A DNA stretch of 64,000 nucleotides from Aurantiochytrium sp. KH105 (taxonomy: Eukaryota > Sar > Bigyra > Thraustochytrida > Thraustochytriidae): NCBI GenBank assembly GCA_003116975.1, contig BGKB01000011.1, positions 186,001 to 250,000 of the forward strand. Direction: 5' to 3'. A model generated the notes under the pieces. The model was not told the origin of the DNA, did no database searches, and worked only from the letters and a program-made list of their open reading frames with translations. Both the position numbers and the translations under genes were made by a program. This document shows positions 36,316 through 47,718 of this stretch, piece by piece. The first letter of the stretch is position 1; every line of letters begins with the position of its first letter.

Positions 36316-39300
36316 TTAGGCGCACACACTTGCGTCCTGCGAGAAGCGGTAGAAGAGCTCGTAACCCTGCGCAGGCATGCACGACTCCGAGATAGAGCAG
36401 CCATTACCAGCCTGCTGATCACACTGGCGGAAACGAATAGGGCTGGTGAAGAGCTCGGGATAGTCCTCGTAGTTGACAGACACGATGCCATCACACGGCA
36501 GGCCAGTAGCGGGTATGAAGAAGGCCTGTACCCATGTACCCTCGTCGTTCTGGTATTCGACCTGGATACCCTCCTCGCAGACGTCGTCCGAAGTAGTGTA
36601 GGTCGGGTTGTTCTCGCAGGTGTTAGAAGAGTCCTTGGCTCCAGTGCCATACTGCTCCACGTAAGTAACGATACCGAAGGTCTCCTCCAGGATCTCACCA
36701 GAGCACTTGTCAACCCATTGACCAACAGAGACTCCTGATCCACGGTTAGAGCTAATAGCACGGCAATAGCGCTTGGCCCAGCGCTTGCCAATTTGGTTGA
36801 AGTCCTGGTTTGCGCGGTAGATGTCGCTCACGCAAGCAGTAGGAGTAGCGTACGAGTTGGCCGTCTGGCACCATTCCTCAATCGCCTCCGGAATCTGCGC
36901 CGTGGTCGTCGCAGTCGCGACGAGAGCCTTCGAAAGGGTGAGGGCGGCACTCCATTGCTGCCACGTGCACTCAGCAAAGACGCTACCATCTTCTGTATCA
37001 GTGGGCGTAGAGCCCTGGAAATCCACCACACCAGTCGGGCAGTATCCAGTCGACTCACTGCTCGTCGCACGCGACTCAACAGTATCGATAATGTGGTCGA
37101 TATTCATGCGGTAGCCAATAATGCCATCCGCCCCACCGTTTTGGCCGATCATCTTGAGGCAAGTTATCTGGATATAGATGGTGCCGTCATACGTCATTTG
37201 CCAAGTACGCTCAGCACCTCGCGACGAGGCACGCTGATCCTCAGTGTCGAAGGAAATATCCGTGAAGTCGTTGCTGAGGTCACCGTCCCAACCAGATCCA
37301 GCTTCGGTGAAGCAATCGTCCGAACTCAGCGTGTACGTCGTGCTGCCAACAGTGATGTGCGTAGACTTGATGACTGCACGTTCGCCGAGGGTGACATTGA
37401 CGGTCATCTCATCGTTCGGAAGCGTGTAGATCTCCATGATGGGCTCCGAAGAAGCAGGGTTGACCTGGCACGGAGATCCGACAGCGCCGATGTCGCTCTG
37501 AACAGAGAGAAGATCAGCACGGGTCTGGTTGTAGTAGCACTGTCTACCTTCGTGATCGACCTGTGTCTCACAAACGTCGGCCTCAATTGGGCAAGTAGAT
37601 CCATCACCTGGGATTTCACGGCCGTCGCACAGAATCCAGGCATCAATCGCAAGGTTGTTGCCGATCGCCGTGAACGGAGTCATTTCCGGATCACCATAAA
37701 TGGCGCAGTCACGGCAGCAAGAAGCGACACCGCTATCGTCCTCATCCTCGTAAACGATCTCGATCTCCAGGACGCCATTATCTCCGAGCGCGTCTTCGCA
37801 GGTATCGTATCCCTCAAGCTCCGACGCAACGCAGTACGGGCGGTCAGTCTCCTGCGAACGGCAGTAGCCCCATTCTGTAAGCGGCACCTCCTCGTCTTCG
37901 TCCAGCTCGCAGCAGGTGCTGCAGTTACTGAATTGCACGAAATCCTCGGTCGAGGATACGCACAGCTCCGGCGAGTCGTTCTCCTCCATCGTGCACTCGT
38001 AGCAGGACATTGTGGTTGGACGTACAGCAGGCATATCAGTGGGCTCCGGGGTAGGCTGGGGCGTGGGCTCAGGAGTCGTGGGCTCCGGGGTAGGCTGGGG
38101 CGTGGGCTCAGGAGTCGTGGGCTCCGGGGTAGGCTCAGGCGTAGTGGGCTGGGGCGTGGGCTCTGGAGTAGTGGGCTGGGGCGTGGGCTCTGGAGTAGTG
38201 GGCTCAGGCGTCGGTTCAGGCGTGGGCTCCGGTGTAGTAGGCTCCGGGGTAGGCGCAGGCGTGGGTGCCGGGGTCGGCTCAGGCGTGGGCTCCGGGGTAG
38301 GCGCAGGCGTGGGTGCCGGGGTTGGTTCGGGCGTGGGCTCCGGGGTAGGTGCAGGCGTAGGTGCCGGGGTTGGCTCGGGCGTGGGCTCCGGAGTAGGCGC
38401 AGGAGTGGGTGCCGGGGTGGGCTCAGGAGTGGGCTCGGGGGTAGGCGCGGGTGTGGGGGAAGGTGTGGGCTCGGGTGTGGGCTCAGGAGTAGGCGCAGGC
38501 GTAGGTGCCGGGGTGGGCTCGGGCGTAGGCTCTGGAGTGGGCGCAGGCGTGGGCGCTGGGGTAGGCTCAGGGGTGGGCTCCGGAGTAGGCGCTGGGGTGG
38601 GCTCGGGCGTGGGCTCAGGAGTAGGCGAGGGCGTAGGCGAGGGCGTGGGGCACTCCGTGGTCGAGAATTCGATGGAAGCGGTGAAGCCGTTGACGGGCAA
38701 ACAGTTGTTCTCGCTGGCACAGGTTGACTGGATGGACTCGCACTGTGCAAGACGGATGGGGCGTACCATTAGATCCGGGAAGTCGCTGCCGCTAATGGTG
38801 AGAATGTCATTGCAAGGAGGAAGCGAAGCAGGCACAAAAAATGCGGTCTCCCACATAGACGTGTCCTCGTTGTAGGACTGGACCTTGACACCGACCTCGC
38901 AAGTGCTCGAGGCAGTCTGGTTGTACTCGGTCGCATCAGCGATGCACTCCGTAGGCGTTTCGGCAGCCGAAGTTACCTCGTAAGACGGACGGTCAGTCAC
39001 GTACTGGAACCACGTAAAGTCAGCAATGTCCTCGAGGCACTGCATGTATCCATCCTCATCGTAGCCAGAGCCATCGCTGTTCATGTTGTCGATCTGGCAC
39101 ACGATGTCAGCCCAGCTGTAGCCGGTCTCTGAGCAGTTGCTGAGAATACGCTCCGAGCAGGCCGCGTCGCTCTCGATGGTCGGGGTGACGCCAGAGTAGT
39201 CATTCTCCTCGCACCACTTGAGCACATTGTCCTCAAGGTTCGAGTTCATGCAGGTGGCATCAACAAGGGCCTTGCAGGCCTCGAGGCAGCCACCGATTTC

Positions 39301-40431
39301 TTCGCGGAGGCACTGATCATCCTGGGCAAGCGTAAGAGTGCCCGTACCGGCAGCGGACTCGCTGATGGTACCGGTGCTGCAAAAGCCAGAGTAGTCACTC
39401 GACGAAGTCGTTGCGTCCCCAGCAGTTGGGATTTCCAGGCTGACATCAAGACGGGAGCGAGCATCCGAGGTACGCTGGCAGAGAATGCTGGTAAGAACGC
39501 TGCCAGCGGTGTTCTGCACAGACCAGAGGACGCGATCCTCGGACTCCGTTGTCACTGACCACGTGTCGGGGAAGTTCGCAGCCGAGGTAGTCCAGGCGGT
39601 AGACGAGGTGTCATCAAGACAGCCAGAGGCAGCAAGAGAAAAGGTCTCCGAGCCGACATTCATGTTGACAGCTTCCGTGACACCACGCTCACCGAGAACG
39701 AGCTCGATGGTGTAGTCCTCGCCGCTGAAGAACTCCATGGTCGGGTAGTTGGTTCCATTCCAGATGCTCTTGGACTGGCAGGGGCTGCCGCTCTCTTCCC
39801 AGCTGTACCACCACGGTTGCGGGTCATCAGAGTCAGGCTGGCGGGTCCGGCGCACGAACTCGCACTGCTCGCCCCAGGGATCAGTCTGCTCGTGACAGAG
39901 CTTGGGGCGGTGAAGGCAGTCGCTGGCACGACGATCGTCGCAGATGATCCAGTTGGCGCGGACGCCGGCAAAAGAGGTACAGCGCGGGTCGCCCCAGCAA
40001 GTGCACTCGAGGCAGCAAAGCTCGCTGGATTCGACAGACTCATACGTGAAGACGAGATTGATATCGATCTCGGAGTTCTCCGCCGTGCAGCCCGTGTCAG
40101 CTTCGAGGTCGCACCAGGGCTCCGAGGTAGACATCGAACGGCAGATATCATCCGTTTGCAGAGCGCGGGAAGTAGACACGGCGGAGTCCTCGAGGCCGAG
40201 GAGGCGGCGCGCGTCATCCTGGCCACCAACAAGGTTAGGGCAGCAGCTGCCAGTAGAAACCTCATCGGCTGTGCTCTGGACATTTGAGAGGTAGGGCGAA
40301 GTGCTCAAGACATCGCAAGCTTGGTTTTCGAAAGAAAGCGTCTGGTCGGTGGCGGTGCAGCCATCGCTCTGGGCGAGAGCAGTGGCTACGTTGGCCACGA
40401 GCACAATCGCGACCGAGGTCGCGAACTTCAT
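36316..40431 (-). CDS. Secreted two-module VWD-like Cys-rich protein B (expanded P/T/E linker)
   Basis: A 1371-residue paralogue of the neighbouring genes. The signal peptide is 1-21 ([20 protein letters not shown] then Q). The [18 protein letters not shown] segment is at 75-92. Module 1 has [14 protein letters not shown] from 143. Module 2 has [11 protein letters not shown] at about residue 912 and ends in [13 protein letters not shown] close to the C-terminus. The modules are joined by about 205 residues of Pro-Thr-Glu/Ala repeats ([13 protein letters not shown]), likely extended and O-glycosylated. Cysteine spacing is nearly the same as in A and C, and many N-x-S/T sites occur. The ATG start is supported by the signal peptide. 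Module 1 has stretches nearly identical to protein C at the DNA level. Function unknown; a wall, ectoplasmic-net or adhesion protein is an inference. Confidence 0.85.
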   Translation of the reverse strand: MKFATSVAIVLVANVATALAQSDGCTATDQTLSFENQACDVLSTSPYLSNVQSTADEVSTGSCCPNLVGGQDDARRLLGLEDSAVSTSRALQTDDICRSMSTSEPWCDLEADTGCTAENSEIDINLVFTYESVESSELCCLECTCWGDPRCTSFAGVRANWIICDDRRASDCLHRPKLCHEQTDPWGEQCEFVRRTRQPDSDDPQPWWYSWEESGSPCQSKSIWNGTNYPTMEFFSGEDYTIELVLGERGVTEAVNMNVGSETFSLAASGCLDDTSSTAWTTSAANFPDTWSVTTESEDRVLWSVQNTAGSVLTSILCQRTSDARSRLDVSLEIPTAGDATTSSSDYSGFCSTGTISESAAGTGTLTLAQDDQCLREEIGGCLEACKALVDATCMNSNLEDNVLKWCEENDYSGVTPTIESDAACSERILSNCSETGYSWADIVCQIDNMNSDGSGYDEDGYMQCLEDIADFTWFQYVTDRPSYEVTSAAETPTECIADATEYNQTASSTCEVGVKVQSYNEDTSMWETAFFVPASLPPCNDILTISGSDFPDLMVRPIRLAQCESIQSTCASENNCLPVNGFTASIEFSTTECPTPSPTPSPTPEPTPEPTPAPTPEPTPEPTPAPTPAPTPEPTPEPTPAPTPAPTPEPTPEPTPSPTPAPTPEPTPEPTPAPTPAPTPEPTPEPTPAPTPAPTPEPTPEPTPAPTPAPTPEPTPEPTPAPTPAPTPEPTTPEPTPEPTPEPTTPEPTPQPTTPEPTPQPTTPEPTPEPTTPEPTPQPTPEPTTPEPTPQPTPEPTDMPAVRPTTMSCYECTMEENDSPELCVSSTEDFVQFSNCSTCCELDEDEEVPLTEWGYCRSQETDRPYCVASELEGYDTCEDALGDNGVLEIEIVYEDEDDSGVASCCRDCAIYGDPEMTPFTAIGNNLAIDAWILCDGREIPGDGSTCPIEADVCETQVDHEGRQCYYNQTRADLLSVQSDIGAVGSPCQVNPASSEPIMEIYTLPNDEMTVNVTLGERAVIKSTHITVGSTTYTLSSDDCFTEAGSGWDGDLSNDFTDISFDTEDQRASSRGAERTWQMTYDGTIYIQITCLKMIGQNGGADGIIGYRMNIDHIIDTVESRATSSESTGYCPTGVVDFQGSTPTDTEDGSVFAECTWQQWSAALTLSKALVATATTTAQIPEAIEEWCQTANSYATPTACVSDIYRANQDFNQIGKRWAKRYCRAISSNRGSGVSVGQWVDKCSGEILEETFGIVTYVEQYGTGAKDSSNTCENNPTYTTSDDVCEEGIQVEYQNDEGTWVQAFFIPATGLPCDGIVSVNYEDYPELFTSPIRFRQCDQQAGNGCSISESCMPAQGYELFYRFSQDASVCA
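38031..38648 (-). repeat. Minisatellite encoding the P/T/E-rich linker
   Basis: About 618 bp of in-frame repeats coding for PT-E/A-PT units. Two-residue units (PT, EP, AP) are organised into higher-order blocks of about 14-16 residues such as [16 protein letters not shown]. Toward the second module the pattern shifts to TTPEPTPQP blocks. Every repeat unit keeps the frame. The coding strand is C-rich and the plus strand G/T-rich. Confidence 0.9.
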
Positions 40432-43400
40432 GATGGGTAGTGGACGATCTCCTCGCTGCCGGTTCGTCTGGCGGCAAGAAACAGCGTCTGTGGCCCGATC
40501 CTCGGGTCACAGGCGCGAAGCTAGTAACGCGTTTGGTCTTCGTGCGCTCCCCCGGGTGGTGGCGCGCAGCGACCGCGTTCCTGGTTTGATTGCGAGATGC
40601 GCGAAAATCTGCATGGCGCAAGTCTGTGTGCCGCTCCTTCCTTTAAAAAGTTTTTTCCGTGGAAACAAAACTACCTTTTTCTCTACACGGGATGACTGGC
40701 TTTCACGCGCCGTGATTGAGGGTGCCTTCTCTCTTTTACCCCTTCCTCCGCCCTTCCTCAACCTGCCGTTCCCGACAGTCTAGCGCAGCTTGATAGGTGG
40801 TCGACAACTCATCTCTGCAGTCCATCGGCCGCGGTCTCTGTGCTCGCCGTGCGAGGATGCTGCGCTCGCAGGGCGCTTGCACGTCCTGTGCGCCCGACAG
40901 CACGGGCCGCTTATTTTCTTGCCGTCGCTGCAGCCGAACGCTGAGACTCATCAAGCAGTGCACGCGGCAGGCGTAAAAGGAAAAAACAAGATGGACGCCC
41001 GCACGAGCAGCCCACGTTCCGCGAGACGGAATAAGGGACTCCTAGACCGTACCTACCTACTACTTTTAAAATTTCATTGATTTTCACGTGACGCATGCCT
41101 GCGCCTTCCGTGGCAAGCTTCCAGCTCCTTGCCTGCCTTCCTCTCCCTTTAAACTTGAAGCCGGCCTGCGCTCTCCTCGCTCTACGGCGCGAGGGATCGC
41201 AGCGATGCTGGACTTCCGCCGTCCATCTTTCTCTCCTTCGTCAAGCCCGCAGCGTCAGCACGCGGCAAGGCCGCCCGCGGCGAGACGCCGGCCGCAGCGC
41301 GCCCACGCCACGCCACGCCACGCCACGCCACGCCACGCCGGGCGGCGCGTGCAGCGCAGCCGGCAGCCGGCAGCTTCGTCTCCGCTCCCGCGAGAAAAAT
41401 GGATCCCTGCGCCCTGGTCTGCTACTCACGGCAGCGCTCCCCGCGCCCGATCCCGTCTCGTCTCGTCTCGTCTCGCCCGTGCTAAACCCGTGCCGGCCGC
41501 CGCCCGTCACGCGCATCACGGCCGCCAGCACCAGCGCGTATCTTCGCCGCACTTCCCGGAGTCATTCTCCTCTGTACAGCGCGTCGCCGCGGCCGCCGCA
41601 GAGAGAGCAGAGAGAGGCTGAGGCAGGCAGGTAGAGAGCAAGGGGAAAGGGCGCGGGTGGCAGCAGCCACGGCCCGCTCGCTCGCTCGCTCGCTTGGCCG
41701 CGCCGCGGCCCCGGGCCGAACAGAGATCGGGCCGCGGCCCTGCGCTGCGCCGCGCAGCAGGAGCGGCTGTCGGAGGGACCTGGGCGCGGGAGGGAGGGAG
41801 AGCGACGGGCAGGGTGATCTCGCGTGAGTTCCGCAGGGAGAAGACGTCGCTTGTGCGCGCCAGTGCCATCCGTCTCGGCAGGAGCGCCACGGTGCGTCGA
41901 GCCGCGCCGTGATGAGTGGCCAGGCAGGCACTGTCAGATGCGTGCTTTCTGCAGCTGCAGCTCCCGGCGCCGTGCTGCGTTGATGAAGCGCTCACACGAG
42001 ACAGTCTGCGGTAGGCAAGCAAGGAAGCAAGCAAAGGGGGGATGCTCGCCGGAATGGCTTCGACGCCGTGGCACGCCTACGCACGCCCAGGCGCCCGCGC
42101 TGCGCCTGTCTGGGAGCCTGGCTGCGCGGCCTCGCATCTTCACCTCGTTTCATCTCGCCACGCCCCGCCTTTCCACGCCTCCAAACCCCGTGCGGCGCGG
42201 CGCGGCGCGGCGCAGCGCAGCTCGCTGCACGCACATCGATCGGCCAGGCCTCGCGGCACGGGCCGCGTGCGAGAACTGAAAAAGAAGTGCAAACAGTAAA
42301 GATGGAGGGCTGGGCGGCCATCGTGCTGCTAGCAGCCGTGCAGGCGCCTACGACAGCGCGAGGCAGCTCGCAAGCGCTTTCATGCCGCCCAGCAACTTGA
42401 CGACGCACGCCAAGCATACTGGCAAGCACGCGCGCACGCCCAAGCGGACAGAGCTCGGCACTGTGTCTCGAGCAACAATCAAAGGACGGAAACTTGGCCA
42501 TGGAGAGCCGCCATTTCGAAGGAGGGGGGCGCGTGCAAATGGTGTGCGACCACTTACGCATCCTTGGCGCGACCGACCGATCGGGAGGAGAACTCGAGGC
42601 GGAAGGACGGGAGCAATGGCGGCGAAAGCGATGGCCAAGGCGGTGGATTCTTTGATGTCGCCACAAGCCTGGCTGACTGCTTCTGTCAGATCATGCGGCA
42701 CGATTTAGAAGCACAGGCCAACGCACGCCGTCGTGCGTCGTGAGGGGATTGAGCGGGCCAGCAGCTTCGCTCCCAAAGTCCAGGAAATCCTGCTCAGACT
42801 GCTCAGAAGGCAGCCAGACCAGCACATTCGCACTGCAAATAAGGTACGCAGTCAAAATGCTGCTGCTCACGCGCGAATGATTCTGCTTATTTCGCTCGGC
42901 TGCGGCTCGAACGCCAGACGAACAGCCAAAGTCTTCTGGCCAGGAAACCGCTGCAGCAACTCCTACTAGGATAGCCGCTGTGGCAGGTGGAAGCTTGACG
43001 TGTCGGCCTGTCGGAGCGAGTGGCTGCGACAGTGGCGGATCCTTAGAAATGGCCGACTCCAAGATCCTTCTCTAAGTTTGTTAGTCAAACTTACTGTAAG
43101 TCAGTCAGGACAGACGCAGCAGGAACTGCGCATGACTGGTAGTCGGGAACAGCTAAAAAAAGACTACATCGCTGGTAGCTCGCGAGAGAAATCGCTCAGA
43201 TTCCGCGCGCGCGGGGCTTCCTAAGCTGAAATTGATCAGGCAACTTGGCTTTGGCGACCAGTATTGGTATGCGTCGCCAGAGAATTCATGGGGTCTACAC
43301 ACTGGCGCGCAGGACAGACGAAGAAGCTACCAACCAAATGGAAGACGTTTACTTTCGATCGAGTCGACCAACCCTTAATTGTATGTTGAAAGTACTCTAC

Positions 43401-44082
43401 ATTGAAAAGATCGTCCAGTGCTATTGCTTATTTGCTGCCTCTGCCATTCTGTCTTGTCTTGTGTTATCCAGACGGTTTTGCTCAATCCTAAGCTCGAGGA
43501 TGAGTGTCCTCGCCCAAAACGGCAATAGCGCTGCGAGAGATCGTACCTAGCCAAGGCATTTTATTGATATTACGCTGGACCTGGGCCGTCGATTCAGCTG
43601 TTCAATCACCTTACGTGGGGAGAGCTTTTAAATTTCGAATGCGTCTTGCGTTGGGTAATGTAGAAGCGAGGCGCGATCAAGAAGTCGCAACGAGCTGGCA
43701 AATGAAGAGCTCAAGCATAGCAGTCAGGCCGCGACTTCCAAAGCTAAAGGCCATGCACGTGCGAAAGCTTCTCCGGATCATTGCAGGCCAGGAATGCGAA
43801 TATGGTAAAGCTTTGTGACGTAGAGACATTGGCTTCCCACATCGGGTCGTAAACGTCTATATCTAGAAACTAGATTGTAGGTGCAAGAGTTCCATCAGCC
43901 CAAAGTCTCGTCGTAGAAAAGCGCGAGCTTTAGCAAGGCACCAATGAACACGGTCCTTGTAAACCACCATGCGCCCACTCCATAAAGATTTCTTGCGCCT
44001 GGCAAGGAAGAGTACTCAAGCCAACGAAGAAATGGCAGAAAGGAGAGAAAAAGGATCAAATGCTGATGTTAAAATGTGATGT
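40432..44082. other. 3.6-kb region without a supported gene
   Basis: It contains the promoter of gene B (a TTTAAA-type element near 40642-40647), then GC-rich low-complexity sequence with a CACGC run and GTCTC repeats (41455-41480). At about 42700-44080 lies a lower-GC stretch that looks like decayed sequence. Frames on both strands are short, lack domains or begin with non-ATG codons. The low-GC part might be an old mobile-element remnant, but I could not identify any motif. Confidence 0.5.
41302..41340. repeat. (CACGC)n pentanucleotide repeat
   Basis: About seven tandem copies of CCACG/CACGC in GC-rich intergenic DNA. Confidence 0.85.
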
Positions 44083-47000
44083 CTATGGGCACGCGCCGCC
44101 ATCCTGGAAGCGATAGAAGATCTCGTAGCCTTGCGCGGGCATGCAAGACTCGGCAAGAGTGCAGCCGTTGTTGGCGACCTGGTCACACTGGCGGAAGCGC
44201 ATCCTGTTGACAAAGAGCTCCGGGTAGTTACGGTAAGAGACCGTGATGATACCGTCACAGGGAAGATTCGTCGCCGGGACAAAGAACGACTGGGTCCAAG
44301 CGCCGGCGTCCGAGTCGTAGTACTCGACCTGGATACCCTCCACACAGACGTCATCCGAAACTTCGTAGGTCGGGTTGTTCAAGCACGTGTTGGCAGAGTT
44401 CTTCTCACCAGTTCCGTAGTTCTCGACGTAAGAAACGATGCCGAAGGTCTCCTCCTGGATGTCAGTCGTGCACTGGTCGATCCATCGGCTCACCGACATG
44501 CCGGCGCCACGGTTGGAAGAGATGGCCTTGCAATAACGCTTTGCCCAGGTCTCACCGATCTTCTGGTAGTTGCTGCGTCCCTTCACAATGTCATTGTAGC
44601 AGGCGTTGGCAGAGAGATCGGTGTTTGCGGTCTCGCACCACTCCTGGATCGCGTCCTTGATCTGAGCCGTCGTAGTTGCGGTGGCAACAAGAGCCTTGGC
44701 CAGGGTAAGACCCTCGCTCCACTGCTGCCAGGTGCACTCAGCGAAGACGCTGCCGTCTTCGGTATCAGTCGGCGTAGAGTCCTGAAAGTCGACAGTGCCA
44801 GTGGGGCAGTAGCCGGTGGCAGCATCAGCTGTGGCGCGGTCTTCGTCGATGTCAATGATGTGGTCGATGTTCATGCGGTATCCCACAACACCAGCGGCAC
44901 CACCGCTCTGGCCAATCATCTTCAGGCACGTGAACTGGAAGTACATGCTGTCGTCGTAGACAAGCGACCAAGTCCGCTCAGCACCGCGAGAGGTGCTTCG
45001 CTTGTCAGAAGAGTCGTAAGTGATGTTCGTGAAGGCAGCGGACGGGTCAGTGTTCCAGCCCGAACCAGCACTTTCAAAGCAGTCAGCGGCAGTGAGAGAA
45101 TAGGTCGTTCCGCCCGTGGTAAGACGCGTCTCGAGGATGACGGCACGTTCACCGAGTACAGCGCTGACAGAGATGGCATCATCACCCGTGGTGTAGACCT
45201 CCATGACAGCCTCGCCAGAGGCCGGATCGGCCTGGCATGGTGAGCCCACCGCACCAATGTCACTCTGGTCAGTGGCAAGCATCTCAGCACGGGTCTCGTT
45301 GTAGATGCAGTTGTTGCCGGCGTGGTCAAGCTCACTAGTGCAGGTTTCGCTATCGATAGGGCAGGTGGAGCCATCGCCAGGAATCTCGCGACCATCGCAG
45401 ATAATCCAGGCATCGATGGCGAGGTTGTTGCCGACAGAGGTAAACGAAGTCATCTCGGGATCACCATAAATGGCACAGTCGCGGCAGCACGATACAGGCT
45501 CCGTCGTCGGGCTCGCGTACGAGATGTTAATGTCGAGAGTACTGTCGTTGTTGAGGTCATCACAGATATCCGACTGACTGCTGTCCGAAGTGTCGCAGTA
45601 CGGGCGAGTGGTCTCCTGCGTGCGGCAGTAGCCCCACTCGGTGAGCTCCGGGGTTTCGTCATCGTCGGGTTCGCAGCAGGTATCACACGTGCCAATCTGG
45701 GCGTAGTCCTCGGTCGAAGACACACAGATCTCCGGAGCCTGGCCTTCCGGGTACTCGGCGCACGTGTAGCAACCCTCATCCGAGACATCAACTGTAGGGG
45801 CCTCCGTGGGCTCAGGCGTGGGCTCCGGAGTAGTGGGCACCGGAGTAGGTTCAGGCGTAGGCTCCGGAGTAGTGGGCTCCGGGGTAGGCTCGGGCGTTGG
45901 CTCAGGTGTGGGCGAGGGCGTAGGGGCGGGCGTGGGGCAGGAGTCCGAGGAGTACTGGACAGAAGCGGTGAAGCCGTTGGTGGGAAGGCAGCTGTTCGCG
46001 TTGGCGCACTCCGTTTGGATAGACTCGCACTGCGTGAGACGGACCGGACGCACCATCACGTTCGGGTAGTCGCTGCCGCTGACAGTGAGAATGTCGTTGC
46101 AAGGAGGAAGCGAAGCCGGCACGAAAAACTCATCCTCCCACGAAGAGGTGTCCTCGTTAAAAGACTGTACCTGGACACCGACCTCGCAAGTGCTCGAAGC
46201 AGACGTGTTGTAATCGGACACATCAGAGATGCACTCAGTGGGCGTCTCGGAAGACGAGGTCACCTCGTAAGACGGACGGTCAGTCACGTACTGGAACCAC
46301 GTAAAGTCAGCAATGTCCTCGAGACACTGCATGTATCCATCCTCATCGTAGCCAGAGCCATCGCTGTTCATGTTGTCGATCTGGCACACAATGTCAGCCC
46401 AGCTGTAGCCGGTCTCTGAGCAGTTGCTGAGAATGCGCTCCGAGCAGGCCTCATCGCTCTCAATGGTCGGGGTGACGCCAGAGTAGTCGTTATCCTCGCA
46501 CCACTTGAGCACGTTGCTCTCAAGATTCGAGTTCACACAGGTGGCATCAACAAGGGCCTTGCAGGCCTCGAGGCAGCCGCCGATTTCTTCGCGGAGGCAC
46601 TGGTCATCCTGAGCAAGCGAGAGCGTGCCCGTACCGGCAGAGGACTCGCTGATGGTACCGGTGCTGCAAAAGCCAGAGTAGTCACTCGAGGTAGAGGTCG
46701 CGTCACCGGCAGTGGGGATGCTGAGGGTGACATCGAGACGCGAGCGAGCATCCGAGGTGCGCTGGCAGAGAACGTTGGCAAAAACGGTGGCACCAGTGTT
46801 CTGCACAGACCAGAGGACGCGATCCTCGGACTCGGTTGTCACTGTCCACGTGTCGGGAAAATTAGAAGCCGAGTAGGTCCAGGCGCTAGCCGAGGTGTCA
46901 TCAAGGCAGCTGGATGCAGCGAGAGAAAAGGTCTCCGAGCCAACATTCATGTTGACAGTCTCCGTGACACCACGCTCACCGAGAACGAGCTCGATGGTGT

Positions 47001-47718
47001 AGTCCTCGCCGCTGAAGAACTCCATGGTCGGGTAGTTGGTTCCGTTCCAGATGCTCTTGGACTGGCAGGGGCTTCCACTCTCTTCCCAGCTGTACCACCA
47101 TGGCTGAGAAGCATTGCTGCCCGGCTCGCGGGTCCGGCGCACGAACTCGCACTGCTCACCCCAGGGATCAGTCTGCTCGTGACAGAGCTTGGGGCGGTGA
47201 AGGCAGTCGCTGGCGCGGCGATCGTCACAGATAATCCAGTTGGCACGGGCTCCAGAGAAGGAGGTGCAGCGCGGGTCGCCCCAGCAGGTGCACTCGCTGC
47301 AGCAAAGCTCGCTAGACTCGACGGTCTCATACGAAAAGACAAGCGAAATCTCGACCTCGCTAGTCTCAGCCGAGCAACCCGTGTCGGCGTCGAGGTCGCA
47401 GTACGGCTCGGTAATGGTGACAGAACGGCAGGTATCCTCAGATTGCAGGGCGCGCGAGGTGGACACAGCCGAGTCCTCGAGGCCGAGAAGACGGCGGGCA
47501 TCAGACTGACTCGCCACGAGGTTGGGGCAGCAGGAGTCCAGGGTAACGGGGCCAAGGGCCGAGGCCGTGTTCGCGAGGTACGGCGAGGTGCTGAGGACTT
47601 CGCAGGCTTGGCTGTCAAAGCTTAGCTCCTCGTTGGCGCTGGTGCAGCCATCGCTCTGTGCGAGGGCAGTGGCGAGGTTGGCCACCAAGACAATGGCGAC
47701 CGACGACGCGAACTTCAT
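44083..47718 (-). CDS. Secreted two-module VWD-like Cys-rich protein C (intermediate linker)
   Basis: A 1211-residue member of the triplet. The signal peptide is 1-21 ([20 protein letters not shown] then Q), and the [18 protein letters not shown] segment follows as in B. Module 1 has [14 protein letters not shown] near 143-156. Module 2 has [11 protein letters not shown] at about residue 752 and ends in [13 protein letters not shown]. The linker is about 50 residues of PTPEP and TTPEP units. Start: the frame is open for about 180 further codons upstream, but that extension is low-complexity and charged, and only the ATG at 47718 puts a signal peptide at the N-terminus as in A and B. Module 1 is closest to B, whereas module 2 is at least as close to A. 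The role is presumed extracellular; the family is unnamed to my knowledge. Confidence 0.85.
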   Translation of the reverse strand: MKFASSVAIVLVANLATALAQSDGCTSANEELSFDSQACEVLSTSPYLANTASALGPVTLDSCCPNLVASQSDARRLLGLEDSAVSTSRALQSEDTCRSVTITEPYCDLDADTGCSAETSEVEISLVFSYETVESSELCCSECTCWGDPRCTSFSGARANWIICDDRRASDCLHRPKLCHEQTDPWGEQCEFVRRTREPGSNASQPWWYSWEESGSPCQSKSIWNGTNYPTMEFFSGEDYTIELVLGERGVTETVNMNVGSETFSLAASSCLDDTSASAWTYSASNFPDTWTVTTESEDRVLWSVQNTGATVFANVLCQRTSDARSRLDVTLSIPTAGDATSTSSDYSGFCSTGTISESSAGTGTLSLAQDDQCLREEIGGCLEACKALVDATCVNSNLESNVLKWCEDNDYSGVTPTIESDEACSERILSNCSETGYSWADIVCQIDNMNSDGSGYDEDGYMQCLEDIADFTWFQYVTDRPSYEVTSSSETPTECISDVSDYNTSASSTCEVGVQVQSFNEDTSSWEDEFFVPASLPPCNDILTVSGSDYPNVMVRPVRLTQCESIQTECANANSCLPTNGFTASVQYSSDSCPTPAPTPSPTPEPTPEPTPEPTTPEPTPEPTPVPTTPEPTPEPTEAPTVDVSDEGCYTCAEYPEGQAPEICVSSTEDYAQIGTCDTCCEPDDDETPELTEWGYCRTQETTRPYCDTSDSSQSDICDDLNNDSTLDINISYASPTTEPVSCCRDCAIYGDPEMTSFTSVGNNLAIDAWIICDGREIPGDGSTCPIDSETCTSELDHAGNNCIYNETRAEMLATDQSDIGAVGSPCQADPASGEAVMEVYTTGDDAISVSAVLGERAVILETRLTTGGTTYSLTAADCFESAGSGWNTDPSAAFTNITYDSSDKRSTSRGAERTWSLVYDDSMYFQFTCLKMIGQSGGAAGVVGYRMNIDHIIDIDEDRATADAATGYCPTGTVDFQDSTPTDTEDGSVFAECTWQQWSEGLTLAKALVATATTTAQIKDAIQEWCETANTDLSANACYNDIVKGRSNYQKIGETWAKRYCKAISSNRGAGMSVSRWIDQCTTDIQEETFGIVSYVENYGTGEKNSANTCLNNPTYEVSDDVCVEGIQVEYYDSDAGAWTQSFFVPATNLPCDGIITVSYRNYPELFVNRMRFRQCDQVANNGCTLAESCMPAQGYEIFYRFQDGGACP

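Noticed and set aside
38012-38875. 287-codon plus-strand frame rich in GSGVGSG repeats
   Set aside because: It is the antisense of the P/T/E linker minisatellite of gene B, with no ATG-supported context or domain of its own.
43245-43818. Short overlapping frames in the lower-GC part between paralogues B and C
   Set aside because: Considered as a decayed mobile element, but no transposase, reverse transcriptase or repeat boundary could be identified.
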